Assembly (NCBI GenBank): GCA_963734575.1 | Contig: CAVTHT010000017.1 | Coordinates: 62,001-126,000, forward strand | Direction: 5' to 3' | Source: CAIWHR01 sp963734575 | GTDB taxonomy: Bacteria; Pseudomonadota; Gammaproteobacteria; Burkholderiales; Casimicrobiaceae | Length of the DNA stretch: 64,000 bases | Shown here: positions 1 to 9,873 of the stretch, one piece after another | How positions within the stretch are numbered: the stretch's first letter is position 1 | Layout of the letters: each line of letters begins with the position of its first letter | Translations under genes and position numbers: made by a program | Notes under the pieces: model-generated | What the model was told of the DNA's origin: nothing | What the model saw: only the letters and a program-made list of their open reading frames with translations | Databases searched by the model: none

Positions 1-373
1 TCAGCCACTCGTTCTCGCGCAGGTGCTGGCCGACCTTTCCCGTCTGCGCGAGCAGGGTGCTGCTCACGCGGTCGATGTCGGCGAGCAGCGGATCGAGCAC
101 GCTGGTGTCGATGGCGGGATTCGTGCGCAGCGGCGTCAGGACCTGCTTCTGCCGCTCGAGCTCCTGCAGAAGGTCGGTCTTCAGGTCCGCGCGCGCGGCG
201 ACGTCGGTGATCTCGAACAGCGATAGCAGCGCGACGTGATGGTCCGCCGGAGCGACCTGCTCGGCGAAGAAGGCGACGCGCTGGTAGAGCACCTCGAGGC
301 GCATCAGGGTGCGGATGCGCTCGTTGAGCGGATGCTCGTAGCGGACGACGGGAGAGGCCGCGGACGACGTCAT
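1..373 (-). CDS. zapD: Cell division protein ZapD, C-terminus cut by window edge
   Basis: ZapD cross-links FtsZ filaments at the cytoplasmic face of the Z-ring. The visible N-terminal 124 residues begin MTSSAASPVVRYEHPLNERI, followed by the helical stretch LMRLEVLYQRVAFF and DLKTDLLQELERQKQVL, which are typical of this all-helical family. The frame is open to the left edge, so the last part is missing. An in-frame ATG at 406 would add eleven residues. I chose 373 because family members begin close to the YEHPLNER motif. The gene lies just downstream of coaE, the usual proteobacterial arrangement. Confidence 0.85.
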   Translation of the reverse strand, partial: MTSSAASPVVRYEHPLNERIRTLMRLEVLYQRVAFFAEQVAPADHHVALLSLFEITDVAARADLKTDLLQELERQKQVLTPLRTNPAIDTSVLDPLLADIDRVSSTLLAQTGKVGQHLRENEWL

Positions 374-415
374 GGCGAGTACGTCATTCTGCACCAACTC
401 CTGCATCGGTCGGTC

Positions 416-1040
416 CTAGCCTTGAACGCCGCGAACCCGGGCTGCGGCGAGATCCCGATAACGCCGGTCGAGCGCCTCGACCGCGGGCCCGATGCCTGCG
501 GGCGGTCCGCTGTTGTCGAGGACATCGTCGGCCGCCGCGAGGCGCTGCGCGCGGCCAAGCTGTGTTGCCATGATCGCACGCACCTCGTCCGGGGCCAAGC
601 CGCTGCGCCGCGTGACGCGGGCAACCTGCTGCTCTTCCGTGCAGTCGACGACGAGGATGCGATCGACGAGGTCCGTGAGACCGCCGCGCTCGAGCAGCAA
701 CGGCACGACGAGCATGCCGTAAGGGGCCGACCAGCGCCTGACTTCCTCGCGCACTGCCGCGCGGATCAGCGGATGCAGCGCAGCCTCGAGCCGCGCGCGC
801 TGCACCGGGTCGGCGAACACCAGCGCCCGCAGCCGGCCGCGATCGATCTCGCCGTGCCGCGTCGAGCACGGACTCGCCGAATGTCGCGACGATCGCGGCG
901 TGACCGGCCTCCCCCTTGTGCGTGAGGCGATGCGATACGGCGTCGGCGTCCGCGACCTCGGCCCCGCGCGCGGCGAAGGCGTCGGCAACCGCCGATTTGC
1001 CGCTGCCGATGCCGCCCGTCAGGCCGACGACGAAGGTCAC
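416..1040 (-). CDS. coaE: Dephospho-CoA kinase, one frameshift
   Basis: CoaE phosphorylates the ribose 3'-OH of dephospho-CoA in the last step of CoA synthesis. The N-terminus reads VTFVVGLTGGIGSGKSAVAD with a perfect P-loop (GGIGSGKS), then DADAVSHRLT. The C-terminal part reads LVVPLLLERGGLTDLVDRILVVD and TRRSGL. The two parts are in different frames and the shift lies near 860, where one extra G is present. The 625-base span is not a multiple of three, which fits one inserted base. The GTG start at 1040 overlaps the pilD stop as GTGA, indicating translational coupling. The gene is essential, so the shift is probably an error. Confidence 0.9.
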
Positions 1041-1885
1041 GGCAGATACAGGGCGGTGAGGCTCTTGCCCCAGAAGAGCGCGATGGCGCCGGCGATTGCG
1101 AGATACGGACCGAACGCCAGCGGGATGTTGTGATCGCGGCCGCGGAACAGGATGAGCCCGATGCCGATGATCGCTCCCACCGCGGACGAGAGCAGCACGA
1201 TCAGCGGCAGCATCTGCCAACCCAGCCAGGCGCCGAGTGCGGCGAGCAGCTTGAAGTCGCCGTAGCCCATGCCTTCCTTGTTGCGCAGCAGCTTGAACAG
1301 CCAGTAGATGGTCCACAGCGACAGGTAGCCGGCGACCGCGCCGATGACCGCGCTCTGCAGCGGCGCGAACAGGCCCCACAGGTTGGCGACGAGTCCGGCC
1401 CAGAGCAGCGGCAGCGTCATGTTGTCGGGCAGGAGCTGCGTGTCGAAATCGATGAAAGTGAGAGCGAGCAACGTCCAGCACAGGAGTCCGGCCGCCAGCG
1501 CCTGCGGTGTCACGCCGAAGCGCACCACCGCGGCTAGGGCCGCAAGGCCGCCGAGCAGCTCGACCAGCGGATAGCGCGCGGAGATGCGCGCCCCGCAGCC
1601 GGCGCACTTGCCGCGCAGCGCGAGCCAGGAGAGCACGGGGATGTTCTCGTGCGCGCGGATCGGCCGGCCGCACGAGGGGCATGCGGAGCGCGGCACGACC
1701 AGGTTGTAGCGCGGCGCCTCGGCCGGTGCGTCGCCGCGCAGCTCGGCGCACTGCTCCTGCCACTGCTGCTCCAGCATCCTGGGCAGGCGGTGGATCACCA
1801 CGTTGAGGAAGCTGCCGATGCACAGCCCGACCACGATCGCGGTCGGCCAGGCGAACACCGGATCGCTCAGTGCCGCGGCGTACAT
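1037..1885 (-). CDS. pilD: Type IV prepilin peptidase / N-methyltransferase PilD
   Basis: PilD is an inner-membrane aspartic protease that removes prepilin leader peptides and N-methylates the new N-terminus. The protein has 282 residues, the usual length. An N-terminal membrane helix is followed by a zinc-type tetracysteine loop (CPSCGRPI and CAGCGARI, about residues 75-105). The catalytic aspartates sit in LTFIDFDTQLLPD and in GYGDFKLLAALG. At least six further hydrophobic segments follow. It lies between pilC and coaE in the standard pilBCD-coaE order. Confidence 0.96.
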   Translation of the reverse strand: MYAAALSDPVFAWPTAIVVGLCIGSFLNVVIHRLPRMLEQQWQEQCAELRGDAPAEAPRYNLVVPRSACPSCGRPIRAHENIPVLSWLALRGKCAGCGARISARYPLVELLGGLAALAAVVRFGVTPQALAAGLLCWTLLALTFIDFDTQLLPDNMTLPLLWAGLVANLWGLFAPLQSAVIGAVAGYLSLWTIYWLFKLLRNKEGMGYGDFKLLAALGAWLGWQMLPLIVLLSSAVGAIIGIGLILFRGRDHNIPLAFGPYLAIAGAIALFWGKSLTALYLP

Positions 1886-1993
1886 GGGAGAGGGCGGCGG
1901 GCGTCAGCGCCGCGGCAGTGCCCGCGCGCATCGAACGGCGCCGGTGCCACGCGGCGCATCCGGCGGGCCGTCACGGATGCGCGACGCCGCGCG

Positions 1994-3221
1994 TCAAACC
2001 ACCGACCCGAGCTTGAAGATGGGCAGGTACATCGCGATCACCAGGCCGCCGATGACCACGCCGAGGAAGGCCAGGATCAACGGCTCGAGCAGGCTCGACA
2101 GCGATGCCACGGCGTCGTCCACCTCGCGCTCGAAGAAATCCGCCACCCGCGACAGCATGCCGTCGAGCGCGCCCGACTCCTCGCCGATCTGCGTCATCTG
2201 CAGCACCATGTTCGGGAAGAGGCCGGTGGACATCATGGCGTTGGTGAGGCTCGTGCCCGTGCTGACCTGCGTCTGCACCTTGCGCGTCGCCTGCTCGAAC
2301 ACCCGGTTGCCGGCCGCGCCGGCCACGGCGTCGAGCGACTCGACCAGCGGCACGCCGGCGGCGAACATCGTCGACAATGTGCGCGCCCAGCGCGCGATCG
2401 CCGCCTTCTCGATGACGGTGCCGAGCACCGGCAGCTTCAGCATCAGCCGGTCGCAGCCGAAGCGGAACGCATCGGAGCGCTTCCACAGCGTCGAGAACAG
2501 CATCATCCCGCCGAAGATGGCCGCGGCGAAGATCCACCAGTAGCTCACCATGAAATCGGAGATCGCGATCACGATCACGGTCAGCGCCGGCAGTCCGGCG
2601 CCGAAGCTCGCGAACACCTTCTTGAACGCGGGGATGACGAACACCATGATGACCCACACCACGACGACCGCGACCACCACGACCGACGCCGGATAGAACA
2701 TCGCCGACTTGATCTTCGCCTTGATGGCGAGGATCTTTTCCTTGTAGTGCGCGAGACGCTCGAGGATGCCGTCGAGCATGCCCGCCGTTTCGCCCGGCGG
2801 CAACGAGGTTGCAGTACAGGTTGTCGAACTGCATCGGGTGCTCGCGGAACGCCTGCGAGAGGCTCGATCCGGCTTCGACCTTGCCCTTGATGTCCATCAT
2901 CAGCCGGGCGAACTTCGCGTTGCTGTGGCCGCGGGCGACGATCTCGAACGATTGCAGCAGCGGCACGCCGGCCTTGAGCATCGTCGCGAGCTGGCGCGTG
3001 AACATCGTCACGTCCTTCTCGGTGATCTTCTTGCCGCCGCGGAACGTCTGGCGCTTGATCTTGGTGACGCGGATGCCCTGCCGCCGCAGGTTGGTGCGCA
3101 GCACCGTCTCCGACGCCGCGCGCGCCTCGCCATGGAGCTGGCGGTTGTTGCGATCGACGCCTTCCCAGATGTAGACGTACTCCTTGACGTCGCGGCGTTG
3201 CTGCAGGACGGCTGTGGCCAT
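1994..3221 (-). CDS. pilC: Type IV pilus inner-membrane platform protein PilC, one frameshift
   Basis: PilC is the polytopic platform that couples the PilB motor to pilin extraction. The N-terminal part starts MATAVLQQRRDVKEYVYIWE and contains the first T2SSF domain (DVTMFTRQLATMLKAGVPLL). The C-terminal part contains the second T2SSF repeat (RWARTLSTMFAAGVPLVESL) and three hydrophobic stretches, ending PIFKLGSVV. The frames join at 2793-2796, where one extra base sits in VAAG|ETAGML. The total of about 409 residues is normal for the family. It lies 11 bases downstream of pilB. Confidence 0.93.
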
Positions 3222-3232
3222 GGCTTCCTCGT

Positions 3233-4957
3233 CTACTCGTTGGTGACGGCTTCGATCTCTTCGAGCGAGGTGATCCCCGCCTTGACCTTGAGCAGCCCCG
3301 ATTGGCGCAGGTTGCGCACGCCTTCGCGCCGCGCCTGGGCGGCGATGTCGAGCGCCGAGCCGTTGCGCATGATGATCTGCCGCATGTCGTCGGTGATCGG
3401 CATCACCTCGTAGATGCCGACCCGTCCCTTGTAGCCGGTGCCCTTGCAGTGATCGCAGCCGACGGGACCGAGCGGTTGCCAGGTGCCGTCGAGATCCTCC
3501 TGCGCGAAGCCGGCGGCGAGCAGCGCCTCGGGCGGGATGTCCTCGGGCTTCTTGCAATGCACGCACAGCTTGCGCCCGAGGCGCTGCGCGGTGATGAGGA
3601 TCACGGACGAGGCGATGTTGAACGCGGCCACGCCCATGTTGGCGAGGCGCTGCAGCGTCGCCGGGGCATCGTTGGTGTGCAGCGTCGACAGCACGAGGTG
3701 ACCGGTCTGCGCCGCCTTGATCGCGATATCGGCGGTCTCGAGGTCGCGGATTTCACCCACCATGATGATGTCCGGATCCTGCCGCAGGAAGGACTTCAGC
3801 GCCGCCGCGAACGTGAGCCCGGCCTTGTCGTTGACGTTGACCTGGTTGATGCCCGGCAGGTTGATTTCCGCCGGATCCTCTGCCGTCGAGATGTTGATGC
3901 CCGGCTGGTTCAGGATGTTGAGGCACGTGTAGAGCGACACGGTCTTGCCGCTGCCGGTCGGCCCGGTCACGAGCACCATGCCGTACGGCCGCTTGATGGC
4001 GTTGACGAGATGCTGCTGCTGGTCCGCCTCGTAGCCGAGCGCCTCGATGCCGAGCTTCACGCCCGCCGAGTCGAGGATCCGCATCACGATCTTCTCGCCG
4101 AAGAGCGTCGGCAGCGTGGAGACCCGGAAGTCGATCGACTTGTTCTTCGACAGCACGAGCTTCATGCGCCCGTCCTGTGGCACGCGCTTCTCGGCGATGT
4201 CGAGCTTGGAGATCACCTTGATGCGCGACGCGACCTTGTCCTTGATGACGAGCGGCGGCTGGGCCACCTCCATCAGGATGCCGTCGAGGCGGTAGCGGAT
4301 GCGATAGAACTTCTCGTAGGGCTCGAAGTGGATGTCGGAAACGCCCGCGGCGATCGCGTCGAGCAGGATCTTCTGGATGTACTTGACGACCGGCGCGTCC
4401 TCGACCTCGGACTTGCTGTCGTCGTCGGTCGCGGCGGACTCGCCGCCTTCCTGCAGGTCGACCTCGAGGTCGCCCATGTTGGCCATGTTCTCGAGCGTCG
4501 TCGTCGTCGACTCCGAGAGCCTTGTGAGCGCCTGGTTGAGCTTGTCGTCCTCGACGACCACGGGCTCGATGACGAGGTTGGTCTTGAACCGCACCTCCTC
4601 GAGCGCCTGCAGGTTGGCGGGGTCGGACGTGGCGACGTAGAGGCGGTTGCCGCGCTTCTGCAACGGCAGCACGCGCCGGCTCTGCGCCATCTTGGGGTCG
4701 AGCACCTCCCGGGGGAGCTGGTCGAGGTCGAACGCGTTGAGGTCGAACAGGGGCACGCCGAAGGCGCGCGAGGCGAACGTGGCGAGCTGCGATGCCGAGA
4801 AGCGCTTGCCCGCCAGGACCTGCTCGACGAAGGTGATCCCGGCCGTGCGGGCCTGCGACTGCATGGCCTCCGCATCGGATTCGGTCATCAGTCCCTGCTG
4901 CGCGAGGGCGCGCGCAAGGCCGCTGATGTTGCGGGTGGCGGCGGCGTGAGTGGCCAT
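3233..4957 (-). CDS. pilB: Type IV pilus extension ATPase PilB
   Basis: PilB is the cytoplasmic hexameric ATPase that powers pilus extension. The intact protein has 574 residues with an N-terminal T2SSE_N (MshEN-like) domain to about residue 150. A GspE-type ATPase follows, with Walker A GPTGSGKTVS, Walker B LRQDPDIIMVGEIRD and the His box TGHLVLSTLHTND. A zinc-binding tetracysteine is present (CVHCKKPE and CDHCKGTGYKGR). It heads the pilB-pilC-pilD-coaE-zapD run. No pilin gene is in the window. Confidence 0.97.
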   Translation of the reverse strand: MATHAAATRNISGLARALAQQGLMTESDAEAMQSQARTAGITFVEQVLAGKRFSASQLATFASRAFGVPLFDLNAFDLDQLPREVLDPKMAQSRRVLPLQKRGNRLYVATSDPANLQALEEVRFKTNLVIEPVVVEDDKLNQALTRLSESTTTTLENMANMGDLEVDLQEGGESAATDDDSKSEVEDAPVVKYIQKILLDAIAAGVSDIHFEPYEKFYRIRYRLDGILMEVAQPPLVIKDKVASRIKVISKLDIAEKRVPQDGRMKLVLSKNKSIDFRVSTLPTLFGEKIVMRILDSAGVKLGIEALGYEADQQQHLVNAIKRPYGMVLVTGPTGSGKTVSLYTCLNILNQPGINISTAEDPAEINLPGINQVNVNDKAGLTFAAALKSFLRQDPDIIMVGEIRDLETADIAIKAAQTGHLVLSTLHTNDAPATLQRLANMGVAAFNIASSVILITAQRLGRKLCVHCKKPEDIPPEALLAAGFAQEDLDGTWQPLGPVGCDHCKGTGYKGRVGIYEVMPITDDMRQIIMRNGSALDIAAQARREGVRNLRQSGLLKVKAGITSLEEIEAVTNE

Positions 4958-5073
4958 CGGCGGGGCGGATGAGGACGGGGTCGGGCTGGTCGGAGGCGGG
5001 CGCTTTCGTAGTTATCGGCAGTCGCGGCGGCCCGCTTGAGCCCCCCGGCTTCCTTATTCCAAGCGCATAAAAC

Positions 5074-6393
5074 CTAGCCGTTCGATGATGCCCGTCCCTC
5101 CGGGCCTTGTAAAGCCGAAGGAGTGGCAGCCCGGCCGACCGGGGGGAGGAGGCGTACCACTTTTACAGCACGGTCCTGCGTCTGGAGGATTTCGAGGGCT
5201 TGCCCGGAAAGCTCCAGCCGCGTGCCGGCCTCCGGAATCTCGCCAAGATGCTCGACGATGAGGCCGTTCAGCGTCTTCGGCCCGTCCAGCGGGAAGTTCG
5301 TCCCGAGCTTGCGGTTGAGGGTGCGCAGCGGCGCCATGCCGTCCACCAGCATGCTGCCGTCCTGGGCGCGGCCGTAGGACCCGGCGGCGTCCGGCGCGGG
5401 CGTCGTGAACTCGCCGACGATCTCCTCGACCAGGTCCTCGATGGTGACGAGGCCCTTGAGGTCGCCGTACTCGTCCACTACAAGTCCCATGCGCTGGCCG
5501 TCGTTCTGGAACTGCTGCAGCTGCTGTAGCAGGGGCGTGCCGGCCGGGATGAAGTAGGGCGCGCGCAGGATGGCGCGCAGGTGCTCCGCGTCGAGGGCGT
5601 CCGCCTGCTGCAGCTGGACGATCTGCTTCACGTGGACGAAGCCGACGATGTGGTCGAGGTCGTGCTCGTAGACCGGCAGGCGGGTGTGGTGGGAGGTCGC
5701 GAGCTGCTGCGCGAGCGTCGCCGGCCGCTCGGCGATGTCGATCGCATGCAGTTGGTTGCGCGGGGTCATGATGTCGTCGACCGTGATCGACCCCACGTCG
5801 AGGAGGTTCGCGAGCAGCGCGCGATGCTTGCCGCGGAAGTACTGCCCTTCCAGCACCAGCGTGCGGAGCTCTTCCTGGTTGAGCGGAGCGTCCGCCGCCT
5901 TGCCGGGCCGGATGCGCATGAGCTTCAGCAGGCCCTGCACGAACAGGTTGACGAACCAGACCACCGGCGTCGCGAGGCGCAGCAGGGGCACGAGCGCGTA
6001 GCTCACGATCGGGGCGATGCGATCGGCGTGCGCCGCGCCGATGACTTTCGGCGTGATCTCGGAAAAGACGAGGATCGCGAACGTGACCGCGACCGTGGCC
6101 ACCGCCAGGGCGAGCTGCCCCTGGCCGAAGAGCCGCACCGTGATGACCGTGGTCAGTGTGGCCGACGCCGCGTTGATCAGGTTGTTGCCGAGGAGGATCA
6201 CGCCCAGCAGGCGGTCCGTCTGCGTCAGCAGGGAAAGCGCCGTCGCGGCGCCGTGCTCGCCCTGCTTGGCGCGGTGGCGCAGGCGGAAGCGATTGACGGC
6301 CATCATCGCCGTCTCCGCGATCGAGAAGAAGCCCGACGTGACCAGCAGCACCGCGAGCGCGATGACGAGGGTGCCGAGCGGGATCGAATCCAC
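5074..6393 (-). CDS. CorB-like transporter of the DUF21/CBS/CorC_HlyC family
   Basis: The protein belongs to the CNNM/CorB membrane family linked to Mg2+ and Co2+ efflux or resistance. Residues 1-190 form the DUF21 membrane domain with hydrophobic segments starting at LVIALAVLLVTSGFFSIAE. A CBS pair follows (IMTPRNQLHAIDI to VDEYGDLKGLVTIEDLVEEI, about 205-325), then a C-terminal CorC_HlyC domain (GMAPLRTLNRKLGTNFP). The 439-residue length is usual. The next gene upstream is ypjD-like, as in E. coli where corB, ypjD and ffh are neighbours. A role in divalent-cation homeostasis is inferred from the family. Confidence 0.9.
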   Translation of the reverse strand: MDSIPLGTLVIALAVLLVTSGFFSIAETAMMAVNRFRLRHRAKQGEHGAATALSLLTQTDRLLGVILLGNNLINAASATLTTVITVRLFGQGQLALAVATVAVTFAILVFSEITPKVIGAAHADRIAPIVSYALVPLLRLATPVVWFVNLFVQGLLKLMRIRPGKAADAPLNQEELRTLVLEGQYFRGKHRALLANLLDVGSITVDDIMTPRNQLHAIDIAERPATLAQQLATSHHTRLPVYEHDLDHIVGFVHVKQIVQLQQADALDAEHLRAILRAPYFIPAGTPLLQQLQQFQNDGQRMGLVVDEYGDLKGLVTIEDLVEEIVGEFTTPAPDAAGSYGRAQDGSMLVDGMAPLRTLNRKLGTNFPLDGPKTLNGLIVEHLGEIPEAGTRLELSGQALEILQTQDRAVKVVRLLPPVGRAATPSALQGPEGRASSNG

Positions 6394-6614
6394 GTATCAG
6401 GAGCGAGCGATCAGGGATGCGCGGTCGGCGAGGCCGCGGCGGGTGAGCTGCGCGAGTCTCGCACGATGTCCCGCGACCGGAGGTTCATACGCATGCATGA
6501 TCGCCTTGCGCGCCACTTTGCGGCCTGCGCCGGGGCGGCGCGTGCGCTGCGGTGCGAGGTGAATCGCGCTCGGGGACTCGTGCGGAGTGCGGATTGCCGA
6601 CGGCCGAACGCTGA

Positions 6615-7439
6615 TCACCGGTGCAGCAGCACTTCCAGCACGAACTTGCTGCCGAGGTAGGCGAGGAAGAGGAGCGTGGTGCCGGTGAGGATCCAGCGCA
6701 GCGCGATGCGGCCGCGCCAGCCGTACTGCCGGCGGCCGAGGAGCAGACCGCCGAACACGAGCCAGGACAGGATCGAGAACACGGTCTTGTGGTTCCACGT
6801 GAGCGGCTTGCCGAAGATCTCCTCGGAGAAGATCACCCCGCTGGCGACGGTCAGCGTCAGCAGCAGGAAGCCCAGGCCCACGAACCGGAACAGGAAGCGT
6901 TCGAGCGTGAGGAGCGGCGGCAGGTCGGCCGTGGCGGGATCCGCGAAGCCCCGGTGCAGGCGCTTCTCCAGCCACATCAGCACCAGCGCCTGCAGCGCGG
7001 CGACGATGAAGAGCGCGTACGCGAGCAGGGCGACGCCCACGTGCGCCGCCGCCCATGGCGCCTCGGCGAACGGGAACGGATGCGGATTCGGGCTCAGCAC
7101 CGGCAGCAGCGAGAACACGCCGGCCATGGGCAGCACGACCGTCGCGATGACCGGCAGCGTGCGCATCAGCCCCGTGGCCCAGGCGATCACGGCGACCAGT
7201 CCCGCGACCACCGAAAGGGCGTTGGCGAAGCTGAGATCGAGGCCTTCGGGCCGCGCAACGTCGCTGGCGGCCAGCCAGGCGTGCAGCACCAGCGCGAAGG
7301 GAATGATCCACGGCGCGACACCGGACCATTGCGGCGCACGTTGCACCGGGGGCGCAGTGGCTGCTTGGGCGGGGGCCGGCCACAGCGTCCACGCAGCGAA
7401 GCCGTAGAGGGCCGGGAGCAGCAGGTGGAGTAAAATCAT
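6615..7439 (-). CDS. ypjD: YpjD/CcsA-family inner-membrane protein
   Basis: This is an integral membrane protein of the cytochrome c assembly (CcsA/HemX) fold. It has about eight hydrophobic segments and no recognisable enzyme motif. The chosen start gives MILLHLLLPALYGFAAWTLW; an upstream GTG at 7511 would add 24 unlikely residues. The C-terminal half reads FEERIFG-like EEIFGKPLTWNHKTVFSILS and then GWRGRIALRWILTGTTLLFL, typical of YpjD. It is divergent from ffh, as in E. coli, where the homologue works with CorB/CorC-type cation proteins. The sequence does not distinguish a haem role from a cation role. Confidence 0.85.
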   Translation of the reverse strand: MILLHLLLPALYGFAAWTLWPAPAQAATAPPVQRAPQWSGVAPWIIPFALVLHAWLAASDVARPEGLDLSFANALSVVAGLVAVIAWATGLMRTLPVIATVVLPMAGVFSLLPVLSPNPHPFPFAEAPWAAAHVGVALLAYALFIVAALQALVLMWLEKRLHRGFADPATADLPPLLTLERFLFRFVGLGFLLLTLTVASGVIFSEEIFGKPLTWNHKTVFSILSWLVFGGLLLGRRQYGWRGRIALRWILTGTTLLFLAYLGSKFVLEVLLHR

Positions 7440-7551
7440 CGTTCTCGCGTCGATCCGGCACAGGCCGGAAGCGCCGCCGTCGCAGTTTACATCAGCGCTC
7501 GTGCGCCCCACCCGGCGGCGAGCCGCCGCAGCGCCTCCGGCGCATCACACC

Positions 7552-8899
7552 ATGTTCGACAACCTCACCCAGCGCCTCGGTCGCGTCGTCAAGCAATTGC
7601 GCGGCGAGGCCCGGCTCACCGAAGCCAACATCCAGGACGCGCTGCGCGAGGTTCGTCTTGCGCTGCTCGAGGCCGACGTCGCACTGCCGGTCGTCAAGGA
7701 GTTCATCGCGAACGTGCGCGAGAAGGCCCTCGGCGCCGACGTCGTGGGCTCGCTCACCCCGGGGCAGGCGCTGATCGGCGTCGTCCACCGCGAGCTCGCG
7801 GCATTGATGGGCGGCGCGGCGGTGCCGCTGAACCTCGCCACACAGCCGCCGGCGGTGATCCTGCTCGCGGGCCTGCAGGGTGCGGGCAAGACCACGACCG
7901 CCGCCAAGCTCGCGCGCCTGCTGCGCGAGGGCAAGAAGAAGGTGCTGCTGGTCAGCGCCGACGTGTACCGGCCGGCCGCGATCGAGCAGTTGCGCACGCT
8001 TGTCCGGGCAGGTTGCCGTGGACTGGTTTCCGTCGACCGCAGACCAGCAGCCGGTGCAGATCGCGCGCGATGCGCTCGACTGGGGCCGGCGCCATTACCA
8101 CGACATCGTGATCGTCGACACGGCGGGGCGAACGGCGATCGACGCCGACATGATGCGCGAGATCAGCGAGCTCCACGCGGCGGTGAAGCCCGTCGAGACG
8201 CTGTTCGTCGTCGACGCGATGCAGGGCCAGGATGCGGTCAACACCGCGCGCGCCTTCCGCGAGGCGCTGCCGCTCACCGGCGTGGTGCTGACCAAGCTCG
8301 ATGGCGATGCGCGCGGCGGCGCCGCGCTGTCCGTGCGCCACGTGACGGGCGCGCCGATCAAGTTCGTGGGCGTGGCGGAAAAGATCGACGGCCTCGAGGT
8401 GTTCCATCCCGAGCGGATGGCATCGCGGATCCTCGGCATGGGCGACGTGCTCTCGCTCATCGAGGAGGCGCATCGCACCGTCGACATCCAGGAAGCGCAG
8501 AAGCTCGCGAAGAAGGTCAAGTCGGGCAAGGGATTCGACCTCGAGGATTTCAAGGCGCAGATCGGCCAGATGCGCAAGATGGGCGGCCTGTCGGGACTCA
8601 TGGACAAGCTGCCTGCCGAAGTGGCGCGCGCCGCGCAGGGCGCCGAGGTGAGCGAGAAGAAGATCGCGCGCATCGAGGGCATCATCAATTCGATGACCCC
8701 CGCCGAACGCTCCAAGCCCGACCTCCTGAAGGCCTCCCGCAAGCGCCGCATCGCCGCCGGGGCAGGCGTTTCGGTGCAGGAGGTCAACCAGCTCCTCGCG
8801 CAGTTCGAGCAGACCCAGAAGATGATGAAAATGGTGGCCAAGGGCGGGATGCAGAAGATGCTGCGCGGGATGAAGGGCGTGCTGCCCGGCATGCGCTAG
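7552..8899 (+). CDS. ffh: Signal recognition particle protein Ffh, one frameshift
   Basis: Ffh is the GTPase of the signal recognition particle and binds 4.5S RNA and signal sequences. It starts MFDNLTQRLGRVVKQLRGEA. The G1 loop is LAGLQGAGKTTTAAKLARLL. After the shift come DIVIVDTAGRTAIDADMM, VLTKLDGDARGGAALS, and a methionine-rich M domain (QMRKMGGLSGLMDKLP, MRGMKGVLPGMR-like end). The frame changes at 8000-8001, where an extra T separates EQLRTL from SGQVAVDWFPST. The gene is essential and everything downstream is conserved, so I read this as a sequence error. Confidence 0.96.
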
Positions 8900-8928
8900 G
8901 GCTTCCTGGGCCCCGGCCGTGGCCGACC

Positions 8929-8958
8929 TTGTCCGGTCAGTCGTTTCCATCGTATAAT
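8929..8958 (+). promoter_or_regulatory. Sigma70-type promoter of the rpsP operon
   Basis: A perfect -10 hexamer TATAAT lies at 8953-8958. TTGTCC at 8929-8934 forms a plausible -35, with an 18-base spacer. The promoter sits between the ffh stop and the rpsP start, which suggests rpsP-rimM-trmD-rplS can be transcribed independently of ffh. Confidence 0.75.
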
Positions 8959-8992
8959 CAACGTCTTTTTCCTTCCCGCCGGAATAGGTCCA

Positions 8993-9280
8993 ATGGTCAT
9001 CATTCGTCTCGCCCGGGGCGGCGCCAAGAAGCGTCCGTTCTACAACATCGTCGTGGCCGACTCGCGCAATCGTCGCGATGGGCGCTTCATCGAGCGCGTC
9101 GGCTTCTACAACCCGATCGCCGGCGACGCCGACGAAGGCCTGCGCCTCGTGATGGATCGCATCACGTACTGGCAGCAGAAGGGCGCGCGCATGTCCGACA
9201 CGGTCGCGGGCCTCGTGAAGAAATCGGCCAAGGCCGGTGCCGCTGCCACGACCACCGGGGCCGAGCAACCGGTTGCCTGA
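8993..9280 (+). CDS. rpsP: 30S ribosomal protein S16
   Basis: S16 is a small-subunit assembly protein. The 95-residue product begins MVIIRLARGGAKKRPFYNIV and continues DSRNRRDGRFIERVGFYNP, the family signature. The tail is a short alanine-rich extension common in betaproteobacteria. It is the first gene of the rpsP-rimM-trmD-rplS operon. Confidence 0.98.
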   Translation: MVIIRLARGGAKKRPFYNIVVADSRNRRDGRFIERVGFYNPIAGDADEGLRLVMDRITYWQQKGARMSDTVAGLVKKSAKAGAAATTTGAEQPVA

Positions 9281-9863
9281 GCGGTCGGGCATCCGGCGGC
9301 GGCGTCGCCCGCAAGCGGCTGTCGCCGCACCGGCGGTCGCACGCGATCCGGTTGCCGCGACGGACATCGTCACGCTGGGGCACGTCCTCGGCTCGTACGG
9401 CGTCGCGGGCTGGATCAAGGTCGAACCGTACTCGGATGCGCGCGATACGCTGCTGCAGTACCCGACGTGGTGGCTGCGCGCAGCAGAAGACGGGAACTGG
9501 CGCTCGGTGGCGCTCACCGGCGGACGGCGGCACGCCGACGTGCTGGTGGCGCATGTTGCGGGCGTCGATGACCGGGAGGCCGCGCAGGGCCTGAAGGGAT
9601 GTGAAGTTGGGGTGTCGCGCGCTGCGCTGCCGCCTCCGGAAGACGACGAGGTCTACTGGACCGACCTCGTCGGGCTGCAGGTGGTGAATCGGACGGGCGA
9701 GGTGCTCGGCACGGTGACGGCGGTCGCCGCGCATGGTGCCCACCCCATCCTGCACGTGGCAGGGGACGACGCAGAGCGCCTCATCCCGTTCGTGCCGGCG
9801 CATGTCGATGCCGTCGACCTCGACGAGCGGCGCATCACGGTGGACTGGGAAGCGGATTTCTAG
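9273..9863 (+). CDS. rimM: Ribosome maturation factor RimM
   Basis: RimM binds S19 and assists 30S head assembly. The core starts TDIVTLGHVLGSYGVAGWIK, the N-terminal barrel signature. The C-terminal PRC-barrel domain contains YWTDLVGLQVVN and LIPFVPAHVDAVDLDERRI. The true start is unclear. An in-frame TTG at 9273 overlaps the rpsP stop by eight bases. An ATG at 9237 lies deeper inside rpsP. No clear in-frame start is seen between the rpsP stop and the conserved core. Confidence 0.93.
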   Translation: MPERSGIRRRRRPQAAVAAPAVARDPVAATDIVTLGHVLGSYGVAGWIKVEPYSDARDTLLQYPTWWLRAAEDGNWRSVALTGGRRHADVLVAHVAGVDDREAAQGLKGCEVGVSRAALPPPEDDEVYWTDLVGLQVVNRTGEVLGTVTAVAAHGAHPILHVAGDDAERLIPFVPAHVDAVDLDERRITVDWEADF

Positions 9864-9873
9864 CGGAGCGGGC

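Noticed and set aside
7980..8020. Programmed frameshift in ffh
   Set aside because: There is no slippery heptamer or downstream structure, and ffh is not known to use frameshifting. The extra T fits a sequencing error.
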